A stretch of DNA of 64,000 nucleotides from Pelosinus propionicus DSM 13327 (GTDB taxonomy: Bacteria > Bacillota > Negativicutes > DSM-13327). Under the pieces are notes generated by a model. It did not search any database. It saw only the letters and a program-made list of their open reading frames with translations, and had not been told where the DNA came from. The stretch is taken from the NCBI RefSeq assembly GCF_900114615.1, contig NZ_FOTS01000005.1, forward strand, positions 1 to 64,000. The letters run 5' to 3'. Numbering within the stretch: the stretch's first letter is position 1; each line of letters begins with the position of its first letter. Shown here piece after piece: positions 53,552 to 62,730 of this stretch. The translations under genes and the position numbers were made by a program.

Positions 53552-55093
53552 ATGGGGATATTTACGGAAAAGACAAGCACGTTATCACGGAGAAAGTTCT
53601 TTAAATTGCTTGGAGGCATAGGGATGACGGGGGCTGCTGCTTCTATATCTGGCTGTACTACTGAAGCGGTTGGAGGAAAAGGATGGATACCTGGGCAGTA
53701 TCAAGTACCTGGGAATTGGCCGGTGAAGGTTAAAGGACGTATCCCGATTGATCCTCAAAACCCATCTATTGTGAGGGATGATCAAAAATGCATTTTGTGC
53801 GGTCAGTGTTTGGATGTTTGTGAGAAAGTGCAGACGGTCTACGGATATTATGATTTGCCGATAAAAAAAGATATTACCTGTGTGCACTGTGGACAGTGTG
53901 CCTTGTGGTGCCCAACGGCATCAATTAAAGAAAGGGACGATATTCAAAGTGTACTGCGAGTATTAGACGATTCTAATATGCATGTTATCATTCAAACAGC
54001 TCCTGCAACTCGTGTTTCCCTTGGGGAAGAGTTTGGCCTGCCGCCCGGCAGCATAGTAGAAGGACAGCAGGTTGCCGCTCTTAAAAAGTTAGGTTTTGAT
54101 TCCGTATTTGATACAAATTTTAGCGCAGATATAACAATATTGGAAGAGGCGGCAGAGCTGTTGAATCGTTTAGAGCAAAGTAATATCTTACCGCAGTTTA
54201 CCTCCTGCTGCCCAGGATGGGTAAAATTCTGCGAATACTATTATCCTGATTTACTATCCCATCTATCCTCTGTGAAGTCTCCCCAGCAAATTTTAGGGGC
54301 TTTGGCAAAGACGTATTACAGTGAAAGAGTTGGAATAGCACCTGAAAATATTGTTTCTGTGGCTGTTATGCCTTGTACTGCAAAAAAGTTTGAGTGCCAG
54401 CGACCGGAAATGAATTCTGCTGGGCGAATCATTGGAAATCCTCGAATTCGTGACGTGGATTTTATATTAACGACTAGAGAATTAGCGAGTTTAATGAAAT
54501 TGCGAAAGATTGATCTCAATGGTTTGGACAATGAAGCATATGATCAGTTGATGGGAGAAAGCAGTGGGGCAGGTGTCATTTTTGGTGCTACTGGAGGAGT
54601 AATGGAAGCGGCTGTTCGTTCTCTTTATTTTTTGGTCAGCAAACAGCGTCCACCTGAGCAGCTGCTTGAGCTTAATGCTGTGCGAGGTCTTGATGGTGTC
54701 AAGGAAGCTGAGGTTATCATTCCGGGCAAAGGAAGCCTGAAAGTTGCAGTTTGTCATGGGTTAAAGAATGCCAGAATGATTTTGGAAAAGGTTCGTGCGG
54801 GCAATTCCCCTTGGAGCTTTATTGAATTTATGGGCTGCGCAGGAGGATGCATTGGCGGTGGTGGTCAGCCTCGAACGTCCTTAGCGTCTGCGGATGAAGT
54901 CAGGCGAGCGCGCATGGCTAGCCTCTACAATTTAGATGGCAGAGTATATAGAAAAAGAGCTAGCTTTGAAAATCAGAAAGTTCAAAATTTATATAAAGAA
55001 TATCTTGGTCATCCGGGGAGTGAACTTGCCGAAACATTATTACATACTCATTATATCGATCGTGCTAAAGATCTAACGATCAGAAAGAAATGA
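53552..55093 (+). CDS. Tat-exported [FeFe]-hydrogenase with lipobox
   Basis: 513-residue hydrogenase. The N-terminus has a twin-arginine motif (SRRKFFKLL, residues 12-20), a hydrophobic stretch and a lipobox-like SISGC with Cys35. Two [4Fe-4S] motifs follow (C80/C83/C86/C90 and C110/C113/C116/C120). All three H-cluster motifs are intact: TSCCPGW (217-223), MPCTAKKFE (273-281) and FMGCAGGCIGGGGQP (426-440). FGATGGVMEAAVRS is also typical, and a C-terminal small-subunit-like segment (FENQKVQNLYKEYLG) completes it. The enzyme therefore acts outside the cytoplasmic membrane, with the iron-sulfur and membrane subunits encoded next. This suggests H2 uptake coupled to quinone. GGAGGA precedes the ATG. 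Confidence 0.92.
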   Translation: MGIFTEKTSTLSRRKFFKLLGGIGMTGAAASISGCTTEAVGGKGWIPGQYQVPGNWPVKVKGRIPIDPQNPSIVRDDQKCILCGQCLDVCEKVQTVYGYYDLPIKKDITCVHCGQCALWCPTASIKERDDIQSVLRVLDDSNMHVIIQTAPATRVSLGEEFGLPPGSIVEGQQVAALKKLGFDSVFDTNFSADITILEEAAELLNRLEQSNILPQFTSCCPGWVKFCEYYYPDLLSHLSSVKSPQQILGALAKTYYSERVGIAPENIVSVAVMPCTAKKFECQRPEMNSAGRIIGNPRIRDVDFILTTRELASLMKLRKIDLNGLDNEAYDQLMGESSGAGVIFGATGGVMEAAVRSLYFLVSKQRPPEQLLELNAVRGLDGVKEAEVIIPGKGSLKVAVCHGLKNARMILEKVRAGNSPWSFIEFMGCAGGCIGGGGQPRTSLASADEVRRARMASLYNLDGRVYRKRASFENQKVQNLYKEYLGHPGSELAETLLHTHYIDRAKDLTIRKK

Positions 55094-55146
55094 TTTGAGG
55101 CGTAGCTGCTTTTCAAGAGGCTGTTTTTTATGAATGGAGGAGGACG

Positions 55147-56004
55147 ATGATGACGAAAGGCATTTTAGTGGATATCCCTAAATGCATAGGCTGTGGCAGT
55201 TGCACGGTAGCTTGCAAATTATGGAATCAGGTGGACTTTGATGATCGATATCCTTCTAGTGGGAAGGAAGCAGTCTTGAGTGATAAGAATTGGACGATTA
55301 TCGTATCTTGTGAAGTGATAGATAAGGAGAGTCGTCCTGCTTGGCGTTTTATAAAGCAGCAATGCTTGCACTGTCAGCAGCCTGCCTGTGTTTCTGCGTG
55401 TTTTTCTAAGGCACTGCAGAAAAATAGTGATGGGGCAGTTGTATATTATCCTCATTTATGTGTGGGCTGTCGTTACTGTATGGTGGCTTGCCCTTTTGAT
55501 ATTCCTCGATATGAATGGGATAAGACATTTCCATTAGTAACCAAGTGTCAAATGTGCTCAATACGGATTAGCCAAGGAGAAGCTCCAGTGTGTGTGATGG
55601 TTTGCCCAACAGGTGCCATAGAATTTGATGAACGCGATTCTTTGTTAAAGAAGGCACAAGCTAAAATGAATAAGGATTCAAATTATATAAGAGGTATCTA
55701 CGGAGAAAAAGAAGTTGGTGGAACAGGATGGCTGTATATCTCTGATATTGCTTTTGATCAGTTGGGATTTAAAACAAATCTGGGAAGTGATTCGTTGCCT
55801 ATTTATAGTCATAATTATCTAAAGTATATACCAGGCATAGCTGTCATTTGGGGGATGGTGCTAACAGTCCTGTATTATTACAGTAAACGAAAAAAAGAGC
55901 TGTTAACTAAAAATCAGGAATTAGAAGATAGTAGTGATAATAAACAGGAAAAGGAAGTTATTCGGGAAAAATCATTTGAAACGTCAAAGGATAAGCATAA
56001 CTAA
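55147..56004 (+). CDS. HybA/DmsB-like four-cluster ferredoxin with C-terminal membrane anchor
   Basis: 285-residue electron-transfer subunit. Cysteine motifs in order are CIGCGSCTVAC (13-23), CLHCQQPACVSAC, CVGCRYCMVACPFD and CQMC...CVMVCPTG, fitting four [4Fe-4S] clusters. A single membrane span at about 225-245 (IPGIAVIWGMVLTVLYYY) is followed by a highly charged tail. It has no signal peptide of its own, so if it works outside the membrane it would have to be co-exported with the Tat-dependent hydrogenase as a hitchhiker. It would pass electrons from the hydrogenase to the NrfD-like protein. GGAGGAGGACG precedes the ATG. Confidence 0.9.
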   Translation: MMTKGILVDIPKCIGCGSCTVACKLWNQVDFDDRYPSSGKEAVLSDKNWTIIVSCEVIDKESRPAWRFIKQQCLHCQQPACVSACFSKALQKNSDGAVVYYPHLCVGCRYCMVACPFDIPRYEWDKTFPLVTKCQMCSIRISQGEAPVCVMVCPTGAIEFDERDSLLKKAQAKMNKDSNYIRGIYGEKEVGGTGWLYISDIAFDQLGFKTNLGSDSLPIYSHNYLKYIPGIAVIWGMVLTVLYYYSKRKKELLTKNQELEDSSDNKQEKEVIREKSFETSKDKHN

Positions 56005-56039
56005 CGTTGCTCTTGTTACGAACCTACGCTTATCCTTTG
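55985..56039 (+). terminator. 12-bp perfect inverted repeat at the 3' end of the ferredoxin gene
   Basis: CAAAGGATAAGC (55985-55996) pairs with GCTTATCCTTTG (56028-56039), then TTTATAG. The left arm lies in the last codons of the ferredoxin gene. It could act as a partial terminator that lowers expression of the membrane subunit, or as an mRNA-stabilising stem. Confidence 0.6.
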
Positions 56040-56092
56040 TTTATAGTTAGTGGTTTTCTAAGAAAATTGCATGATGATTAGGAGGAAGAACA

Positions 56093-57244
56093 ATGAAAAA
56101 TGACTTTTTACCTTGGCGGTTTACGATTACCAAGCCTCGTATGATGTTGCTGTTTTTGGCGGCTGTAAGTACAGCGATTATTGTTTTCCGCTTAATTACA
56201 GGGTTTGGTCTGGTAACCAATTTGAATGACAATCATCCATGGGGTTTTTGGATTGCTTTTGACGTTCTTGCAGGTGTAGCTTTGGCTGGAGGCGGATATT
56301 CTACGGCATTAATTGTTCATATTCTGCATCAAGAGCAATACATATCTGTGGCAAGAAGCGCACTTTTAACATCTTTATTTGGATATATCTTAGTAATGGC
56401 TGGTTTGTTTTTAGACATTGGCCAATGGTTTAATTTCTGGCGGCCTTTTGTATCTTGGGGGCATTCTTCAGTACTTTTCGAAGTATTTTGGTGTCTTTCC
56501 ATTTATACGACGATTCAAATTCTAGAATTCGGCGAAATTGTTACGGAGCGAGTTGGTGTAAAGTTTCATGCATGGATGAAAAAACTAATGCCTATCCTAT
56601 TGATTGTGGGAGTGATTTTTCCCACGTTGCATCAAAGTTCTCTTGGAGGGCTATTTCTAATTGCTGTATATAAGTTATATCCTTTATGGTGGTCAAGCTT
56701 TATCCCTATTTTCTTCCTATTATCTTCATTTTTTGTTGGTCCGGCGATGATTTGTGTAGAATCCATTATAGCCGGCAGAGCCTTTAACCACGATATTTCA
56801 ACATCTGTACTGCATGGCTTAGCCAAAATTAGCAGCTGCGCAATGATTCTTTATTTCGTATTGAAAATATATGATCTTTCTGAAAGGGGAATCTTAAGAT
56901 TGATGTTTACTGGCAATATAGAAGGTAATATATTTTTAATTGAAATGATAGCTGGTATTATTCTTCCGGTTGGCATTGTTTTTAGTAAATGGGGTATTAC
57001 TAAAAAAGGTTTATTATCATATGGGCTGTTGGTTAGCGGCGGCGTAATTCTTAACCGTTTAAGCATTGTATTTATTGGCTTGTCCAAGCCAGGACAAGGT
57101 AGTTATCTTCCTACTGTATGGGAAGTATTAACTAGTCTTGGTTTGGTGGCTATTGGCTGTTTGGCCTACTGTTTTATTGTAGAAAACTTTCGTATCTTTG
57201 CGGATAAAGATAATAAGAAAATATACTTAAAGAATTCAGCATAG
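56093..57244 (+). CDS. NrfD/HybB-like quinone-reactive membrane subunit
   Basis: 383-residue integral membrane protein with about ten hydrophobic spans. Family features include the early span MMLLFLAAVSTAIIVFRLI, the HPWGFWIAFDVLAGVALAGG segment near the first periplasmic loop, and LFLDIGQWFNFWRPF. These match NrfD/HybB/PsrC proteins, which exchange electrons between a four-cluster ferredoxin and menaquinone. It completes a hydrogenase-ferredoxin-membrane module. GGAGGAAGAAC precedes the ATG. Confidence 0.9.
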   Translation: MKNDFLPWRFTITKPRMMLLFLAAVSTAIIVFRLITGFGLVTNLNDNHPWGFWIAFDVLAGVALAGGGYSTALIVHILHQEQYISVARSALLTSLFGYILVMAGLFLDIGQWFNFWRPFVSWGHSSVLFEVFWCLSIYTTIQILEFGEIVTERVGVKFHAWMKKLMPILLIVGVIFPTLHQSSLGGLFLIAVYKLYPLWWSSFIPIFFLLSSFFVGPAMICVESIIAGRAFNHDISTSVLHGLAKISSCAMILYFVLKIYDLSERGILRLMFTGNIEGNIFLIEMIAGIILPVGIVFSKWGITKKGLLSYGLLVSGGVILNRLSIVFIGLSKPGQGSYLPTVWEVLTSLGLVAIGCLAYCFIVENFRIFADKDNKKIYLKNSA

Positions 57245-57273
57245 AATGCTAACATGCTTTTTTGATTTACTGA

Positions 57274-57483
57274 TTAGGATAAGAGTTCCAGGCGACGATT
57301 TGTTACAAGTTCGCTAAGGGTTGCGGTATCCAATTCTCTGGCCTTACGTGCGAATTCTTCGCGGGTAAAGATTTTTTTGTCAATAAGTAAATCAATTAAT
57401 ACTGTGATTGCTAAGGTATTCTTATAATCCGTATCTTTTAAGTCTGCAATTTGTCCAATTACGTTGATCGAGTTTAGTTGCAA
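57274..57483 (-). CDS. Small conserved-looking protein, function unknown
   Basis: 69-residue acidic, helical protein. The segment DKKIFTREEFARKARELD, followed by LSELVTNRRLELL, has the look of a small Firmicute protein family, but I do not recognise a function. The TTG start is supported by AAGGAGG 7 bases upstream on the minus strand. It is convergent with the hydrogenase operon and divergent from secA. Confidence 0.65.
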   Translation of the reverse strand: MQLNSINVIGQIADLKDTDYKNTLAITVLIDLLIDKKIFTREEFARKARELDTATLSELVTNRRLELLS

Positions 57484-57652
57484 GGTAATTCCTCCTTAAA
57501 ATAAAAAACGATTCTATAGTCTCAGGTATTCCCATTTTATGAGTAATTTATACTTAAAAAATGATTCTCTGCGCCCCTGATGGTTCCTTTTTTATTACTT
57601 TTTCCATATAAAGATGATTGCTTGCTGTGAGGCAAGTCTTTCTTTATTTACT

Positions 57653-57681
57653 TTGACTTATGTATTATCTTTTGATAAAAT
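57653..57681 (+). promoter_or_regulatory. Probable secA promoter
   Basis: TTGACT, 17 bases, TAAAAT. The 272-base gap otherwise contains a short hairpin (CTTGC...GCAAG, 57621-57636) and no recognisable gene. Confidence 0.7.
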
Positions 57682-57755
57682 TTAGAATTAGGCATATACT
57701 GTAAACTAACAGAAGTTTTTTACGTATGCGCTAACTTTTAAGGAGTTGATACCAG

Positions 57756-60284
57756 GTGTTTAAGTTTCTAAGAAATCTCTTTGGTGATGATAATGAAAAA
57801 GAAATAAAACGAATGATGAAATATGTGGAAGAAGTGAATACATTTGAGTCTGCCATGCATAAATTAAGCGACATTTCACTGTCTGCTAAGACTGGTGAGT
57901 TTAAACGTCGTTTAGAAAACGGCGAGACTTTGGATGACATTTTGCCAGAGGCATTTGCTGTTGTGAGGGAAGCTTCTCGCCGTGTGCTGGGCATGAGACA
58001 TTTTGACGTTCAGCTGTTAGGCGGTATTACGCTGCATGAAGGTAATATTGCTGAGATGCGTACAGGGGAAGGTAAAACTCTTGTAGGTACGCTGGCTACA
58101 TATCTCAATGCTTTGACAGGTAAAGGTGTCCATGTCGTTACCGTTAATGATTATCTGGCGAAACGTGATAGTGAATGGATGGGCAAGGTTTACCGCTTTT
58201 TAGGTCTAACAGTTGGATTGATTGTACACGGTCTGGATTTTGTTGATCGTAAACAGGCGTATCATGCTGATATTACCTATGGTACGAATAATGAATTTGG
58301 TTTTGACTATCTGCGGGATAATATGGTTATTTATGCAGAACAAATGGTACAACGTCCACTAAACTATGCCATTGTGGATGAAGTGGATAGTATTTTAATT
58401 GATGAAGCGCGTACGCCTCTCATCATTTCTGGACCAGGGGAAAAATCAACGGAGCTATACCATGTCTTAGCAAGAATTACACCGAAGTTAAAAGAAGGCG
58501 AAGATTATACGGTGGATGAAAAGACTCGCACCGTAGCACCAACGGAAAGTGGTATTGCAAAAGCAGAAAAACTCCTTGGAATCACCAATTTATATGACCA
58601 TGCGAATATTGAAATGTCTCATCATTTTAATCAGGCATTAAAAGCTAAGGGATTAATGAAGCGAGATCGGGATTACGTGGTAAAAGACGGAGAAGTCGTC
58701 ATTGTAGATGAATTTACAGGACGTTTAATGTTTGGTCGCCGTTATTCTGATGGTCTGCATCAGTCTATTGAGGCAAAAGAAGGGGTAAAAGTAGAACGAG
58801 AAAGTCAAACGTTAGCTTCGATTACCTTCCAAAATTATTTCCGTATGTATAACAAATTGTCTGGCATGACAGGTACTGCGAAAACAGAAGAGGCAGAATT
58901 CCGAAAGATTTATAAGCTTGACGTTATCACCATACCGACCAATAAGGAAGTAAGCCGTACAGATCTGCCAGATGTGATTTATAAAACGACTAAAGCAAAA
59001 TATAGAGCTGTAGTCAATTCCATTGTAGAGCGCCATGCGAAAGGACAGCCGGTATTGGTAGGCACGACCTCCATTGTGCAGTCAGAGCATTTGAGCGATA
59101 TGTTAAAAAAGAAAGACGTGCCTCATAATGTGTTAAATGCCAAATATCATGAAATGGAAGCCCAGATTATTGCTCAAGCCGGGCAGCCGGGAGCCGTGAC
59201 TATTGCTACGAATATGGCAGGTCGTGGTACAGATATCGTGTTAGGCGAAGGCGTGGCTGAGTTAGGAGGACTTCATATTATTGGTACCGAGCGGCATGAA
59301 AGCCGTCGTATCGATAACCAGCTGCGTGGTCGTGCTGGCCGTCAGGGAGATCCTGGGTCTTCCCACTTCTACCTATCATTGGAAGATGATTTAATGCGTT
59401 TATTTGGTTCCGATAATATTGCAGCGATTATGGATAAATTGGGAATGGAAGAAGATGAGCCCATTGAGCATAGCTTAATTACTCGTTCCATTGAACAGGC
59501 CCAGAAGAAAGTCGAAGGCCGTAATTTTGACATGCGTAAACATGTATTAGAATATGATGATGTAATGAACCAGCAGCGGGAAGTCATTTATGGACAGCGT
59601 CGGCAAATTTTAACGGGCGAAGATATGAAAGAAAATATCTTCCATATGATTGAAAAACTGATTAATCGCGGTATGGAATTGTTTGCTGACGAAAAATTGT
59701 ATCCCGAAGATTGGAATACACAAGGTCTGGTTGAATACTGCGAAGATATTTTTGCTCCAGAAGGTCAGTTAAAAGCAGAGGAGCTTGGTAATCTAAGCCG
59801 CACTGAACTGCAGGAAGAATTGCTCAAAGTAGCAACCGATTCCTATAATGCTCGTGAAGCTTTATTTGGTTCTGTCAATATGCGGGAAATGGAAAAGGTT
59901 GTTATGCTGAAAGTGGTTGATTCCAAGTGGATGGAACATTTGGATGCCATGGATATGCTGCGAGAAGGGATTAGTCTTAGATCTTATGGTCAGCGCGATC
60001 CGCTGATTGAATATAAGATTGAGGCTTATGACATGTTCCAGCAGCTGATTGATATTATTCAGGAAGATATTGTGAAATATATCTATCGAGTCAATATTGT
60101 TGCTCCTCCTGAAGATCGCTTGCAGCAGGCTCATGCTAGTCATGCTAGTCATGATGATGAAGAAGAGGCTAAAGAACCTAAAGCGCAGCAGCCGATTGTC
60201 AATGCAGAACAAATTGGCCGTAATGACTTATGCCCATGCGGTTCAGGCCAAAAATACAAAAAATGTTGCGGTGTTAATAAGTAG
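57756..60284 (+). CDS. secA: Protein translocase motor SecA
   Basis: 842-residue ATPase that drives secretory proteins through SecYEG. Walker A is [20 protein letters not shown], and the DEAD-like box is [20 protein letters not shown]. The preprotein-crosslinking domain, the second nucleotide-binding fold ([35 protein letters not shown]) and the helical scaffold follow. The C-terminal zinc motif [14 protein letters not shown] is intact, preceded by a linker with [12 protein letters not shown] encoded by a short direct repeat. GTG start with AAGGAG 10 bases upstream. Confidence 0.98.
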   Translation: MFKFLRNLFGDDNEKEIKRMMKYVEEVNTFESAMHKLSDISLSAKTGEFKRRLENGETLDDILPEAFAVVREASRRVLGMRHFDVQLLGGITLHEGNIAEMRTGEGKTLVGTLATYLNALTGKGVHVVTVNDYLAKRDSEWMGKVYRFLGLTVGLIVHGLDFVDRKQAYHADITYGTNNEFGFDYLRDNMVIYAEQMVQRPLNYAIVDEVDSILIDEARTPLIISGPGEKSTELYHVLARITPKLKEGEDYTVDEKTRTVAPTESGIAKAEKLLGITNLYDHANIEMSHHFNQALKAKGLMKRDRDYVVKDGEVVIVDEFTGRLMFGRRYSDGLHQSIEAKEGVKVERESQTLASITFQNYFRMYNKLSGMTGTAKTEEAEFRKIYKLDVITIPTNKEVSRTDLPDVIYKTTKAKYRAVVNSIVERHAKGQPVLVGTTSIVQSEHLSDMLKKKDVPHNVLNAKYHEMEAQIIAQAGQPGAVTIATNMAGRGTDIVLGEGVAELGGLHIIGTERHESRRIDNQLRGRAGRQGDPGSSHFYLSLEDDLMRLFGSDNIAAIMDKLGMEEDEPIEHSLITRSIEQAQKKVEGRNFDMRKHVLEYDDVMNQQREVIYGQRRQILTGEDMKENIFHMIEKLINRGMELFADEKLYPEDWNTQGLVEYCEDIFAPEGQLKAEELGNLSRTELQEELLKVATDSYNAREALFGSVNMREMEKVVMLKVVDSKWMEHLDAMDMLREGISLRSYGQRDPLIEYKIEAYDMFQQLIDIIQEDIVKYIYRVNIVAPPEDRLQQAHASHASHDDEEEAKEPKAQQPIVNAEQIGRNDLCPCGSGQKYKKCCGVNK

Positions 60285-60313
60285 GTAGAAGAGGGCGCGA
60301 GACTAGGAAACGG

Positions 60314-60394
60314 AACCGCAGAGAACACAGAGAACACAGAGAAAGAAACCTGAGGATGTAAATATTCCTCTGCGTCCTCTGTGCCTCTGTGGTT
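60314..60394. repeat. Inverted repeat of CTCTGTG units between secA and prfB
   Basis: The left arm AACCGCAGAGAACACAGAG with a second AACACAGAG pairs with the right arm of CCTCTGCGTCCTCTGTGCC and TCTGTGGTT. The left arm contains a 9-base tandem repeat (GAGAACACA twice). It resembles intergenic repeats common in some anaerobe genomes; one arm of a related element lies at 52668. It may also cap the secA transcript. Confidence 0.7.
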
Positions 60395-60461
60395 AAAAAT
60401 CGTTCCTTTTTTTGCAGACTTCATGTTTTAAAATACTTTTATTTTATTGGAGTTGATACAG

Positions 60462-61563
60462 TTGTTGTTAGAAGATTTGCGTGTACAGATTGCTGCTTTT
60501 GAACAAAAATTAGTTGAAGTGAGGGCTTCTCTTTGACGTTGCCGGCAAAGAAGAGCGTATTTCCTTATTAGAAGATACAATGGGGGGGCCAGGTTTTTGG
60601 GATGATCCTGACAAAGCACAAAAGGTTGCTCAGGAACTCAATGCATTGAAAGATGGTGTGGCTCAGTTTGAGCAGTTATCCACGACCTATGAGGATCTAA
60701 GTTTATTATGGCAAATGGGTATGGAAGAAAAAGATGAAAGCATCTACCCGGAAGTTCTGGAAGCCGTTGATAAAATGACTAAGGATATTGAAAGGTTGGA
60801 AGTAGCTTTAATGCTTTCAGGAGAACATGACGGCAGCAATGCCATACTAACACTCCATGCCGGTGCTGGCGGTACAGAGGCTCAGGATTGGGCCCAAATG
60901 CTGCTGCGAATGTATGTCCGTTGGGCAGAGAAAAATGGCTATAAAGTAGAGACGATGGATTTCTTAGCAGGTGACGAAGCTGGAGTGAAAAGTGCTACTA
61001 TTTTAGTCTCTGGCTTAAATGCTTACGGGTATTTAAAATCAGAAAAAGGAGTACATCGTCTAGTACGTATTTCTCCATTTGATGCCAGCGGCCGTCGTCA
61101 TACTTCTTTTGCTGCTGTAGATGTTATGCCTGAAATTGATGATAATGTAGACATTGATATTAATATGGCTGATGTACGTGTAGACACCTATCGTGCTAGC
61201 GGGGCGGGTGGTCAGCACATTAACAAAACAGATTCTGCCGTACGTATGACACATGTTCCAACGGGTGTTGTAGTGCAGTGTCAGACCCAGCGTTCTCAGA
61301 TCAAAAATCGTGAACAATGTATGAAAATGCTGCGGGCTAAATTATATGAATTAGAACGTCAGAAACAGGAAAATATAAAAAATGAGCTTGGTGGCGATTA
61401 TCAGGCCATTGAGTGGGGCAGCCAGATTCGTTCTTATGTTTTTCATCCTTACAATATGGTAAAAGATCATCGTACAAACGCGGAAACTGGCAATGTTCAC
61501 GCCGCCATGGATGGTGATCTTGGCATTTTCATTGAGGCGTATTTAAAACAAGGGAAGAAGTAA
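60462..61563 (+). CDS. prfB: Peptide chain release factor 2 with programmed +1 frameshift
   Basis: RF2 terminates translation at UGA and UAA. Translation starts at TTG 60462 (GGAG 9 bases upstream), reads LEDLRVQIAAFEQKLVEVRA and meets an in-frame UGA at 60534-60536. A +1 shift then continues DVAGKEERISLLEDTMGGPG to the stop at 61563. Downstream motifs are HAGAGGTEAQDWAQMLLRMY (domain 2), the GGQ loop ASGAGGQHINKTDSAVR, and the peptide-anticodon region. The total of about 366 residues is normal. It follows secA, as in many Firmicutes. Confidence 0.96.
60519..60537 (+). promoter_or_regulatory. prfB autoregulatory frameshift site
   Basis: An internal Shine-Dalgarno-like GTGAGGG precedes the slippery CTT TGA C. 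When RF2 is scarce, ribosomes pause at UGA and shift +1 onto the downstream frame. This is the classic RF2 feedback loop. Confidence 0.95.
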
Positions 61564-61611
61564 GCTGATATCTTTATGTTTCTGTGATTTAAAAATAAGG
61601 AGGCGTATCCT

Positions 61612-62301
61612 GTGACAAAGGGTTTGCGTCTTGTAATTGTGGTATTGTTGTTAGCAGTTGCTAGTGAGGTGTTTCTGCCAATGATACTATCAGATATTGT
61701 AGCCAAAGGAATGAGGGGACTGGTAGGTAGTGAGCAAGTGACAGCTGCGTTGACTAAACGTCCAGCTCTCTTCATGCTGGGTGGTAAATTTGATAATATT
61801 ACCGTTAAAGCTCAGCAGGCTAAAGCGGATAAGCTAGTATTTGATGATATGAGCATTGTATTAAAAGATGCCCAGTTGGATATGGGAGCACTCGTTACTC
61901 GTCGTTTGGTTGCTTTTCAGTCCATTGGTGATGTAGAGATTCGGGGTACAGTAACTCAAGATGAATTGGCTAGGTATTTAAATCAAACCGTTAAAGGGGT
62001 TAAGAATGCCGTAGTTGATATTCAATCCGATAAAATAAAAGCCAGCAGCAGCTTTGCTTTAGGAGGCTTTGCCAATGTGGCTGTTAGTTTAGAAGGCAAG
62101 ATTGTAGGTGACGGACAAAAGATCAAGTTTGTTACGGACCGATTTCTGCTGAATAATCGAATGACTGGTAATTTGGGAGGATCTCTTTTAACAGAGATTC
62201 CTTTGGTCGATCTGAATAAGCTGCCTTTTCATGTAAATGTTCGTGACATTGTAATGGAAAACGGGAAAGTGATTTTATATCTAGATAATCGTTCACACTA
62301 G
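61612..62301 (+). CDS. DUF2993/LmeA-like lipid-binding envelope protein
   Basis: 229-residue protein with an N-terminal signal anchor (LVIVVLLLAVASEVFLPMIL) and a beta-rich body. It contains the LmeA/DUF2993 pattern: GGKFDNITVKAQQAKADKL, MSIVLKDAQLDMGALVTRR, and RFLLNNRMTGNLGGSLL near the end. LmeA relatives bind phospholipids in the cell envelope, so a role in the periplasm of a diderm is plausible. GTG start with AAGGAGG 8 bases upstream. It lies 48 bases after prfB and may be cotranscribed with it. Confidence 0.8.
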   Translation: MTKGLRLVIVVLLLAVASEVFLPMILSDIVAKGMRGLVGSEQVTAALTKRPALFMLGGKFDNITVKAQQAKADKLVFDDMSIVLKDAQLDMGALVTRRLVAFQSIGDVEIRGTVTQDELARYLNQTVKGVKNAVVDIQSDKIKASSSFALGGFANVAVSLEGKIVGDGQKIKFVTDRFLLNNRMTGNLGGSLLTEIPLVDLNKLPFHVNVRDIVMENGKVILYLDNRSH

Positions 62302-62399
62302 TGTATTAGCTGCACTAAAACCATTACATCATTTAGTACATTTCTTATTCTTACGACATGCAAGCGAAGGAATGAGGCATTAGGGTGGAGGCTGTACGA

Positions 62400-62423
62400 G
62401 CCCTTGATAGGGCAATTTTTTTT
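62400..62423 (+). terminator. Terminator downstream of the DUF2993 gene
   Basis: GCCCT pairs with AGGGC around TGAT and is followed by AATTTTTTTT. The stem is short but the U tract is strong. It lies about 100 bases after the stop. Confidence 0.8.
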
Positions 62424-62485
62424 GCAATTACAAATGCTGTACAATGCATCCCGTCCCTTTTATCCGATTAAAATAATATTGATCT

Positions 62486-62552
62486 GTCATTTCGAGCATA
62501 GCGAAGCAATCTTCTGTCTGCTAAGAGATTGCTTCACTATGTTTGCAATGAT
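62486..62552. repeat. Imperfect palindromic intergenic repeat, copy B
   Basis: GTCATTTCGAGCATAGCGAA at the left, and AGATTGCTTCACTATG with TTTGCAATGAT at the right. It matches copy A at 48962 base for base at most positions, including the inner CTAA. The 429-base gap 62302-62730 holds this, the terminator above and A/T-rich sequence in which I see no gene. Confidence 0.8.
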
Positions 62553-62730
62553 GAAAAAGCACATTTGTATTTTTTCTTATGGCGCACAGTTTTTTATAAA
62601 AATTATCCTTAAAAAGCAGGATATTGGAGTGTTCTGCCAGAATATGATGAAGTTGCATAAAGTATTGCAACTAGGGGTTACAATAGTGTTTATATGACCG
62701 TATTTGATAGATAAGGTGGGATAGATTGTT

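Noticed and set aside
60121-60160. Short direct repeat near the 3' end of secA as a mobile element trace
   Set aside because: It encodes the His/Ala/Ser linker before the zinc motif, a region that is naturally variable in SecA.
62404-62697. 97-codon plus-strand frame downstream of the DUF2993 gene
   Set aside because: It runs through a terminator U tract and a palindromic repeat and shows no coding character.
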